This document shows, one piece after another, positions 1-5,858 of a DNA stretch of 7,293 bases. A program made the translations under genes and the position numbers. A model generated the notes under the pieces. That model saw nothing but the letters and a program-made list of their open reading frames with translations, was not told the DNA's origin and made no database searches. The stretch covers positions 1-7,293 of the forward strand of contig JAIRZU010000071.1 of NCBI GenBank assembly GCA_031267075.1. The letters are read 5' to 3'. Source of the DNA: Holosporales bacterium (lineage in GTDB: Bacteria > Pseudomonadota > Alphaproteobacteria > RUG11792). Positions within the stretch are counted from its first letter, which is position 1. Every line of letters begins with the position of its first letter.

Positions 1-1
1 G

Positions 2-1285
2 CTGTTCATCTTAGATGAAGTCCATACCGGTGAGGCTAGGAGGAATCGCATCAATCGAATTAGAGGTACATTATCTCATGGTGAGGCGATGCTGATCACA
101 GAGAAATCAATAAATGGATGGTGTTTCGGGATGAGGCTAAGGAAGCCAACACACGACAAATGCGTCCTTCCAAACTGCATTGCTTATATCAGTGACTCCG
201 CCAAACCCATTGTATTCTGCGACCTTGAGCTGGAGGTCCCACTCGATAAGGATGCAGGTTTTGATGTCGTAAGACTCGATCAATTTGAGGAGGTAATGCA
301 CTCCTCACGGAAGACTGTTGTGAACTGCAACTTCCCGACTGTCCCGCTGTATTTCCCGCTCATCCTGCAAAAGCACGGCTTCAGCGTCCAGCAGTCTAAA
401 GGCAACATCTCTCTGTTCGAATCCATCAAGAACGACGTGGAGATATCGAATATGAGTGCCGCGGCGGAGCTGACATCAGTAGCCTTCATCAAGGCGCTAT
501 CGTACGCAGAGACTTGTGATAGCACAACAGAGATTGGAGTCATCGACATCCTAGAAAGGGAGCTACGCAGGAATGAGACATTCATCGACTTGAGCTTCAA
601 TGCGATATCGGCATTTGGTAGAGACACCACTGTTGTGCACTTCAATCCCAAAGCCCTGCACAACACTGATATTAATTCAGATGGGCTATTCCTGCTCGAT
701 GCAGGAGCGCACTTCGTCAATGCTACTACGGATATGACGAGGGTAGTCTACAGAGGCTCCTCCCCTGATCAAGAGCTGATCAATATCTACACGACTGTCC
801 TAAGATCTGTCATCACCTTTTCGATGGCGAAGTTCCAGGATGGGACGAAGGCGTCGCTTTTGGATACAATTGCCAGGTTCGTGATCTGGAGTAGAGGGTC
901 TGATTATGCATTCGGAACTGGACATGGAATCGGTAGCTTCGGTAATGTGCATGAGCGCCCAAGCATCTCACAGAATTCCAATGACCGCATTACTAGCAAT
1001 ATGATCGTCACGATCGAACCTGGAATATATATGTCAGATTTTGGGGTGCGGCTCGAGAACATGCTAGCGACAACTGAGTCCCCTGAGCATCCCGGATATG
1101 TGGAGTTTAGGACCTTGAATCTTATCCCATTTTGCAGGAAGCTAATTGACAAAGAAATGCTGAGCCGGCAGGAGCTTGAGTGGCTGAACCTGTACCATAA
1201 ACACACGTACGAGAAGCTTAGTGATAGCTTCAAAGATGATAGTGTTGCGCTTGCTTGGCTAACAGAAAATACCATGGAGATATGA
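2..1285 (+). CDS. Xaa-Pro aminopeptidase (aminopeptidase P, M24B family), 5'-truncated by window edge
   Basis: This is a cytosolic metallopeptidase that removes N-terminal residues preceding proline. The frame is open from base 2 with no stop, and the residues before the first ATG (89) fit the linker domain of the large three-domain form, so the gene begins outside the window. Numbering codons from base 2, the pita-bread catalytic domain occupies about residues 140-400. All five metal ligands are visible: Asp233 (LLDAGA), Asp244 (TTDMTR), His308 (GTGHGIG), Glu339 (IEPGIY) and Glu352 (RLENM). The spacing of 11 residues between the two Asp ligands is canonical. The His of VVHFNP and of NVHERP are also present. 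An oddity is Phe at the family's HGTGHGVG first His (here AFGTGHG, bases 911-913). The C-terminal WLNLYHKH region is typical of the eukaryote-like large form. Its stop codon overlaps the pgk start. The family call is secure; activity is less sure because of the His-to-Phe change. Confidence 0.93.
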   Translation: MFILDEVHTGEARRNRINRIRGTLSHGEAMLITEKSINGWCFGMRLRKPTHDKCVLPNCIAYISDSAKPIVFCDLELEVPLDKDAGFDVVRLDQFEEVMHSSRKTVVNCNFPTVPLYFPLILQKHGFSVQQSKGNISLFESIKNDVEISNMSAAAELTSVAFIKALSYAETCDSTTEIGVIDILERELRRNETFIDLSFNAISAFGRDTTVVHFNPKALHNTDINSDGLFLLDAGAHFVNATTDMTRVVYRGSSPDQELINIYTTVLRSVITFSMAKFQDGTKASLLDTIARFVIWSRGSDYAFGTGHGIGSFGNVHERPSISQNSNDRITSNMIVTIEPGIYMSDFGVRLENMLATTESPEHPGYVEFRTLNLIPFCRKLIDKEMLSRQELEWLNLYHKHTYEKLSDSFKDDSVALAWLTENTMEI

Positions 1286-2454
1286 TGGTTAGGAATTTTG
1301 AAGACTTTAGAAAGTACGCGAGTCAGAACTCAGGGGTTAGCCGCTGCGTCGTGAGGGCCGACTTAAACCTCCCATCTGATGTTGAGGATTTAACAAGGGT
1401 CTACGCTATTAGAGATACGGTACGAGATATCCTAAGCATGGGACTAGATGTCGTACTGATCTCACATTACAAGAGGCCCTCCCCAGAGGATGTAGCCGAC
1501 CCGAAATACTCCCTAAGGAGAATCGTGGATAAGGTATCGTCCGTCCTAGGAGAGGATGTACATTTCTTCGATGGCTCTGTGTTCGATGCAGATCTATCAG
1601 CCATAAAATCCAGAATCACCATGCTGGAGAACCTGAGATTCTACGATGGTGAAACGAAGAATGATCCGGAATTCGCAGAAGCCCTTTCACGGTTTAGCGA
1701 TGTCTACATCAATGATGCATTCTCTGTCTCTCACAGAAAGCATGCCTCAGTGTGTGCGATAACCAAGTACCTCCCATCATTCGCAGGGCACTCGATGAAA
1801 AGGGAAATCGATGGGATATCGATGGTTACAAAAGACATCAGACATCCGTTCACCGCTGTTGTCGGCGGCTCGAAGGTATCGTCTAAGATCGACGTTCTGC
1901 AGCAGATCTCGCAAAGGGCAGACTACCTTGTGATAGTGGGGGCTATGGCCAACACATTCCTCGCTGCTCAGGGAATCGATATGAAAGGCTCGCTCGTGGA
2001 GAGGGATTACTTTAGCGTGGCGAATCAGATCATCGAGGAGTCGAAGGCGGAGATCGTGCTTCCAGACGATTTTGTAGCATCGGTAGACATCAACCATGAT
2101 GGAGCTAATTACGACATCACGCAGATCCCGGATAAGTTTGCCTGCTTCGACATCGGAGAGAAGTCTGTGGCTAAGATATCCGGTATTATCAGGGGCTCCA
2201 AAACTCTCCTTTGGAACGGTGCTATTGGGGCATTTGAGTTTGCGAACTTCGGAGCTGGCTCACGAGAGATAGCAAACCTGATAGCTCACGAGACTAAAGC
2301 TAATGGCCTGATCTCAGTCATAGGCGGTGGAGAAACCGTAGCATCAGTTGGCGACCTTAAACATAATATGACCTTCACTTCAACGGCAGGAGGGGCATTC
2401 TTAGAATTCGTCTCCGGCTATAATTTACCGGGAATAGAAGCGCTATCTGAGTAA
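1285..2454 (+). CDS. pgk: phosphoglycerate kinase
   Basis: The enzyme interconverts 1,3-bisphosphoglycerate + ADP and 3-phosphoglycerate + ATP in cytosolic glycolysis/gluconeogenesis. The 389-residue product has near-normal length and the family motifs in order: RADLNLP (24-30), SHYKRP (60-65, usually SHxGRP), ENLRF (115-119), VYINDAFSVSHRKHAS (140-155), VVGGSKVSSKI (192-202), GAMANTFL, WNGAIGAFE (310-318), GGGET (347-351) and STAGGAFLE (366-374). I chose ATG 1285 because GGAG at 1276-1279 lies 5 nt before it and it forms a TGATG overlap with the aminopeptidase stop, suggesting translational coupling. ATG 1282 (ATGA overlap) is only 2 nt from that site, and TTG 1255 would add ten residues inside the upstream gene. 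Oddities are Glu350 where the family has the Mg-nucleotide-binding Asp of GGGDT, Lys for Gly in SHYKRP, and Ala for Pro in WNGAIG. The changes are conservative enough that the enzyme may still work. Confidence 0.96.
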   Translation: MVRNFEDFRKYASQNSGVSRCVVRADLNLPSDVEDLTRVYAIRDTVRDILSMGLDVVLISHYKRPSPEDVADPKYSLRRIVDKVSSVLGEDVHFFDGSVFDADLSAIKSRITMLENLRFYDGETKNDPEFAEALSRFSDVYINDAFSVSHRKHASVCAITKYLPSFAGHSMKREIDGISMVTKDIRHPFTAVVGGSKVSSKIDVLQQISQRADYLVIVGAMANTFLAAQGIDMKGSLVERDYFSVANQIIEESKAEIVLPDDFVASVDINHDGANYDITQIPDKFACFDIGEKSVAKISGIIRGSKTLLWNGAIGAFEFANFGAGSREIANLIAHETKANGLISVIGGGETVASVGDLKHNMTFTSTAGGAFLEFVSGYNLPGIEALSE

Positions 2455-2597
2455 GCCTTTCTTTTGCCCCCCTCAAAAATAATCTTCTCCGTTAGGAAAA
2501 TTTCTCATGCTTAGGCCATGGTACATGTAGCAGTCCCAGGATGAGGAAAAGCGGCCTGGCTTAGGATTGCATAAAGATAATTTCATTCATCTAGCAT

Positions 2598-2644
2598 AAA
2601 AATTTTAGCAAATTAATATTTTATTTATTTTTCTGTAGTATCAT
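2598..2644 (+). promoter_or_regulatory. AT-rich promoter-like region upstream of the exported cysteine-rich gene
   Basis: A very AT-rich tract runs into TCTG followed by TAGTAT (2636-2641), a plausible -10 hexamer. It would start transcription about 20 nt before ATG 2668. No good -35 is visible. The arrangement TTTTATTT, a few bases, TCTGTA recurs before tssB (TCTGTA at 2632-2637 and 3766-3771), which is the main support. A second possible -10, TAGCAT at 2592-2597, lies 19 nt after TTGCAT (2567-2572). These are pattern matches only. Confidence 0.35.
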
Positions 2645-2667
2645 GTTCGTCATAGGATTACTTATAT

Positions 2668-3639
2668 ATGGAAGAAATGATGTCGAGTTTAATAATAAAA
2701 ATGACCGCGTTATCGCGTCGTATGCAACTCTTTGTGATGATGCTTGGAGCGCTGGCGACCTGCTGCATAACTACATCACACGGAGCGGATCAGAATGAAC
2801 CGAGTGATATAGGAGAGAGAGTTGGTGGATATAGTGCTGGTACGGGGCTAGCCGCGCTCATAACAGATCTAAACCAGAGTTCCGCTGCATTAGGGCCAGG
2901 AAAGGCTGCCGTATCCAATGCACTCAATCAAGTTAATCCTGAGACCCGTCTAGATGGGCTGATGCAGGATCCATCATGCGCAAGAGATGCTACGTACTTG
3001 TTTCAGGTGCTAACTGCAACATCGTGCGCCGTTATAAAGTACTTCAGCGTTAAATATCCTGAAACGCAGTATGGGTACGCCCTGCTTGGATTGTATATCC
3101 TGAAATCGATAGCCAGTGGCATTGGCACTTATCTAGAACATAGCGCTGGGAAACCAATCTTAAATGACTTGAATGCGCTTAATGAGGGTACAGGAGAAAG
3201 GCTTAGCCTTGCCGCTATGCATACAAGCATCGGGAACACGGATAATGAGCGACTCGGCACCGTGGCAAGAGAAGTCCTGAGGTACATAGATAGTGAAGAG
3301 CTTACAATTCAAGCCGGAGATCGTAGCATCGTTAGAAGGCTTCGTGCGCTGGTCGATGATGGTGAAAGGAGCTGTTGCCATGGGGTAGGGAGCTGGATAC
3401 TATCTGGGGCAAAAATACTAGCGCCTCTGATTGGGATAACGTCGGGAGTCATAGCATTAATTGGTGATATGGACGAAGCTGAGTTCGCGACAAACACGGT
3501 TTCCGGTGGACTGGATGCGTTTGCAGACCACATGACACTCACCTGTAGAGCTGGAGAGATCGTAAGGCAGTACGTAAAATTATGCATGATAGCATGTTTT
3601 TGTGAACGGTTGCTTGGAGGGGGGTACACAGGTGCGTAA
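2668..3639 (+). CDS. unrecognised exported/membrane protein, cysteine-rich
   Basis: I do not recognise a family. The 323-residue product begins with a signal-like segment: positive residues (Lys11, Arg17, Arg18), a hydrophobic core at about 19-36, and a possible cleavage after SHGA (about residue 40). The mature part has hydrophobic stretches at about 108-128, 136-156 (YALLGLYILKSIASGIG) and 243-266 (ILSGAKILAPLIGITSGVIALIG), and a weaker one at 302-316. These may be membrane-spanning or amphipathic helices. There are ten cysteines, including pairs at 32-33 and 236-237 and a cluster at 306, 310 and 312, which suggests disulfides after export. ATG 2668 has only AGGA (2654-2657), 10 nt away. 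ATG 2680 lies 4 nt after a purine-rich GGAAGA, so it is a real alternative that keeps the signal segment. The gene has its own AT-rich upstream region and lies 188 nt before tssB on the same strand. An effector, envelope component or host-facing protein are all possible; none is shown. Confidence 0.8.
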   Translation: MEEMMSSLIIKMTALSRRMQLFVMMLGALATCCITTSHGADQNEPSDIGERVGGYSAGTGLAALITDLNQSSAALGPGKAAVSNALNQVNPETRLDGLMQDPSCARDATYLFQVLTATSCAVIKYFSVKYPETQYGYALLGLYILKSIASGIGTYLEHSAGKPILNDLNALNEGTGERLSLAAMHTSIGNTDNERLGTVAREVLRYIDSEELTIQAGDRSIVRRLRALVDDGERSCCHGVGSWILSGAKILAPLIGITSGVIALIGDMDEAEFATNTVSGGLDAFADHMTLTCRAGEIVRQYVKLCMIACFCERLLGGGYTGA

Positions 3640-3709
3640 CACAGTGGAAATGCAGGCGTTATGTCAACCCCACTATGGCATGATTGCCATATGGCAACAC
3701 AAATTATGA
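3632..3709 (+). CDS. possible 25-codon small ORF overlapping the end of the exported gene
   Basis: A GTG at 3632 follows a strong Shine-Dalgarno-like run, GGAGGGGGG (3616-3624), with 7 nt between, and opens a 25-residue frame ending at TGA 3707-3709. The predicted peptide contains CQPHYGMIAIWQHKL. It overlaps the last codons of the upstream gene by 8 nt in a different frame. The G-rich run also encodes Gly-Gly-Gly of the upstream protein, so it may be chance. The frame also runs through the inverted repeats at 3674-3696. It could alternatively be a C-terminal extension of the upstream protein reached by slippage on the G run. No homology is recognised. Confidence 0.22.
   Translation: MRNTVEMQALCQPHYGMIAIWQHKL
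3674..3696. repeat. three-armed inverted repeat TATGGCA / TGCCATA / TATGGCA
   Basis: TATGGCA (3674-3680), a TGAT loop, and TGCCATA (3685-3691) form a perfect 7-bp stem. The same middle arm is part of the perfect 12-bp palindrome TGCCATATGGCA (3685-3696). The middle arm can therefore pair with either neighbour. There is no T run after it, so it is not a standard intrinsic terminator. It lies between the exported gene and the candidate tssB promoter, about 75 nt upstream of the -10, which would suit a regulator binding site or an mRNA 3'-end stem. Confidence 0.6.
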
Positions 3710-3746
3710 TGGCCGGTAAAAAATATTATGCAAAATTAACTAAATT

Positions 3747-3775
3747 TTAAGTAATTTTATTTTAGTCTGTATAAG
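3747..3775 (+). promoter_or_regulatory. candidate promoter for the tssB-tssC operon
   Basis: TATAAG (3770-3775) is a good -10, preceded directly by TCTG. A weak -35-like TTAAGT (3747-3752) lies 17 nt upstream within a strongly AT-rich tract (about 3717-3765). A start near 3782 would give a leader of about 46 nt. The TTTTATTT, gap, TCTGTA arrangement is shared with the region before the exported gene at 2668. The weak -35 limits confidence. Confidence 0.4.
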
Positions 3776-3789
3776 AGCGGGTAGATAAT

Positions 3790-3803
3790 GATGCTGCAGC
3801 ATC
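3790..3803. promoter_or_regulatory. perfect 14-bp palindrome in the predicted tssB leader
   Basis: GATGCTGCAGCATC is its own reverse complement. It begins about 8 nt after the predicted transcription start and ends 24 nt before ATG 3828, upstream of the AAGGAA ribosome-binding site (3818-3823). As DNA it could be a dimeric repressor operator. As RNA it can fold as a GATGC/GCATC stem with a TGCA loop near the 5' end. The palindrome is certain; the role is inferred from position. Confidence 0.5.
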
Positions 3804-3827
3804 GGATAGGCAGATCGAAGGAACAAT

Positions 3828-4370
3828 ATGGCAGAGAGTAGACAGCACACTCTTGATCGCATAAGAAGGCCGAGAGTACACATAACATATGACGTCGAAA
3901 TTGGAGACGCCATCGAGAAGCGGGAGTTGCCGTTCGTAGTTGCCGTTCTAGCGGATCTGTCTGGTAACCCAGAGAATCCACTACCCAAGCTGATGAAGCG
4001 TAAATTCGTGGAAATAGACAGGGACAACTTCAACGAGATCATGGCGATAATAAGTCCAAGACTCGTGCTGAGGCTTGCCAACCGTCTATCCGATGAGACG
4101 CCCGAAACCAGTATAGAACTGCACTTCAAAGACATGACAGACTTCGAACCTCAGCGCCTGGCTAAGAATGTTCCATCCCTCAAAGTCCTGTATGACAAGA
4201 GGAACAGCTTCAAGAACCTCATAGCGAAGATGGATGGGAATGACAGCCTCGAAACACTGCTAACCCAGATAATGAGGAGCAAGGATAGCATTCAGAAGCT
4301 GAAGAAGGAACTCGAGGACAGAGCTGGAGGAGAAGCTGCACCTGCCTCCGAAGAGCAGAGCGAAACATAG
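3828..4370 (+). CDS. tssB: T6SS contractile sheath small subunit TssB (VipA)
   Basis: TssB pairs with TssC to build the cytoplasmic contractile sheath around the Hcp tube, whose contraction drives the T6SS needle outward. The 180-residue product carries the family signature: an N-terminal RPRVHITYDVEIGDAIEKREL (15-34), FVVAVLADLSG (36-46), RKFVEIDRDNFNEIM (58-72), ELHFKDMTDFEP (97-108) and the VPSLKVLYDKRNSFKNL helix (115-131). The C-terminus is a charged, Ala/Glu-rich tail (about 158-180), slightly longer than usual and probably disordered. ATG 3828 is supported by AAGGAA 4 nt upstream and by the family's usual N-terminus. tssC follows after 15 nt, the near-universal order of this pair. I see no missing core motif, so the sheath subunit looks intact. 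Confidence 0.96.
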   Translation: MAESRQHTLDRIRRPRVHITYDVEIGDAIEKRELPFVVAVLADLSGNPENPLPKLMKRKFVEIDRDNFNEIMAIISPRLVLRLANRLSDETPETSIELHFKDMTDFEPQRLAKNVPSLKVLYDKRNSFKNLIAKMDGNDSLETLLTQIMRSKDSIQKLKKELEDRAGGEAAPASEEQSET

Positions 4371-4385
4371 CGAGGAGATACGACA

Positions 4386-5852
4386 ATGGCTGACGAAATA
4401 ATTATCATACCAGAGGAAGCCAGCATTCTGGACATTCTCCTGCACGAGAACAAGATGGCCAGATACCCTGAGCAGGAGGACAGCGCAGTCCAGTTGCTTA
4501 CAGAGATGGTGAATGAGCTCCTGAGTATCGACGATAAGCCCGATGAAGCTGGGATCATATCGTTCCTAACACGCAGAATCAAAGAGATAGACGAACTGCT
4601 CACGGCACAGATTAACGAGATCCTGCGCCACAGCGAGTTTCAAAAGTTAGAGGGTTCATGGAGAGGACTGTACTACCTAGTCATGAACTCCGAAACGGGG
4701 ACACGCCTGAAGATCAGGCTGATGAATGCATCACTGAAAGATCTGAGGGACGACCTAACGAAGGCCATAGAGTTTGACCAGAGCGCCCTCTTCAAGAAGA
4801 TATATGAGGAAGAGTACGGGACATACGGTGGGTCACCTTACTCATGCATCATAGGTGATTTCATGTTCACCAACCACCCGCAGGACATCCAGTTCCTTGA
4901 GCATATAGCCAACCTAGCTGCAGCAGCACATGCGCCATTCATATCTGCCGTGTCACCACTATTCTTCAACCTCGACAAATACGAGGACATGCCACTCCCG
5001 AGAGATCTAGCTAAAATCCTGGAATCACCGGATTACATCAAGTGGACATCCTTCCGCAATATGGAAGACTCGAGGTATGTCGCGCTGCTCCTACCTAGGA
5101 TACTGATGCGGCTTCCCTATGGCCCTAACACCCTCCCAGTTGCTGAATTCGATTTCACTGAGGATGTTGGGATTGGAGATACGAACAGATTCTGCTGGGG
5201 TAACCCAGCCTATGCACTCGCCCAACGAATAACCGATGCCTTCGCGAAATACAGCTGGACAGCAGCGATCCGCGGTGTTGAAGGAGGAGGGCTTGTGGAG
5301 GGCCTCCCATCATACGTATTCAAAACACTCGAAGGCGACAAGGTAGTCAAGTGCCCAACAGAGGTAGCAATAACCGACAGACGCGAAAAGGAGTTGAGCG
5401 ACCTAGGATTCATAGCGGCATGTCACTGTAAGGGAACGGACTATGCGGTGTTCTTCGGAGCGCAAACCGCGCAGAAGCCGAAGCTGTATAACAAGGACGA
5501 CGCCAACGCTAACGCCTCCATATCAGCTCGCATAACGTACATACTAGCAGCATCGAGGTTCGCACACTACATCAAAGTTCTGATGAGGGATAAGGTCGGT
5601 TCCTTCCTAACGAAGGAGAACGTGGAGCAGTACCTGAACACCTGGATCGCATCGTACATCCTCCTAAATGACGACGCCCCAGCCAGTCTGAAATCATCAT
5701 ACCCACTACGGGAAGGAAGAATAGATGTGTACGACGTTCCGGGTTCCCCAGGCTCATACAAATCCGTCATCTACCTCAGACCGCATTTCCAGATGGAAGA
5801 GCTCACGGCATCGATAAGACTAGTCGCGACCCTTCCTGCCAGAGCCGGGTGA
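4386..5852 (+). CDS. tssC: T6SS contractile sheath large subunit TssC (VipB)
   Basis: TssC is the large sheath subunit that interlocks with TssB. The product is 488 residues, the usual length. An N-terminal helix (EASILDILLHENKMAR, 11-26) matches the region that the recycling ATPase ClpV recognises in this family. Typical blocks follow: EFQKLEGSWRGL (84-95), SPYSCIIGDF (150-159), FCWGNPAYALAQRI (269-282), IRGVEGGGLVEGLP (295-308), PTEVAITDRREKEL (324-337), ILAASRFAHYIKVLMRDKVG (386-405), YDVPGSPGSY (449-458) and LRPHFQMEELTASIRLVATLP (464-484). AGGAG (4374-4378), 7 nt before ATG, gives strong initiation. The gene is intact. No hcp or tssE follows; the next gene is a pseudoprotease-like protein 6 nt downstream, whose ribosome-binding site overlaps the tssC stop codon. 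Confidence 0.97.
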   Translation: MADEIIIIPEEASILDILLHENKMARYPEQEDSAVQLLTEMVNELLSIDDKPDEAGIISFLTRRIKEIDELLTAQINEILRHSEFQKLEGSWRGLYYLVMNSETGTRLKIRLMNASLKDLRDDLTKAIEFDQSALFKKIYEEEYGTYGGSPYSCIIGDFMFTNHPQDIQFLEHIANLAAAAHAPFISAVSPLFFNLDKYEDMPLPRDLAKILESPDYIKWTSFRNMEDSRYVALLLPRILMRLPYGPNTLPVAEFDFTEDVGIGDTNRFCWGNPAYALAQRITDAFAKYSWTAAIRGVEGGGLVEGLPSYVFKTLEGDKVVKCPTEVAITDRREKELSDLGFIAACHCKGTDYAVFFGAQTAQKPKLYNKDDANANASISARITYILAASRFAHYIKVLMRDKVGSFLTKENVEQYLNTWIASYILLNDDAPASLKSSYPLREGRIDVYDVPGSPGSYKSVIYLRPHFQMEELTASIRLVATLPARAG

Positions 5853-5858
5853 TGAACA

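Noticed and set aside
280..720. Minus-strand 146-residue open frame within the aminopeptidase gene
   Set aside because: It lies wholly opposite a clearly conserved coding region and has Ser/Leu-rich composition typical of an antisense shadow.
1255..1284. TTG 1255 as the pgk start
   Set aside because: It would add ten unsupported residues inside the upstream gene. GGAG is well placed for ATG 1285 and not for TTG.
89..1285. Aminopeptidase starting at ATG 89
   Set aside because: The frame is open upstream to base 2 and those residues fit the family's linker domain, so ATG 89 is internal.
2536..2559. CCAGG/CCTGG hairpin after pgk as a terminator
   Set aside because: The stem is only 5 bp with a 14-nt loop and no T run follows.
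2509..2565. Direct repeat GCTTAGG (2509-2515 and 2559-2565)
   Set aside because: Seven bases repeated twice at 50 nt spacing is within chance expectation and no other structure accompanies it.
3661..3750. 29-codon frame starting at ATG 3661
   Set aside because: It has no convincing ribosome-binding site, runs into very AT-rich promoter-like DNA, and its residues resemble no known peptide.
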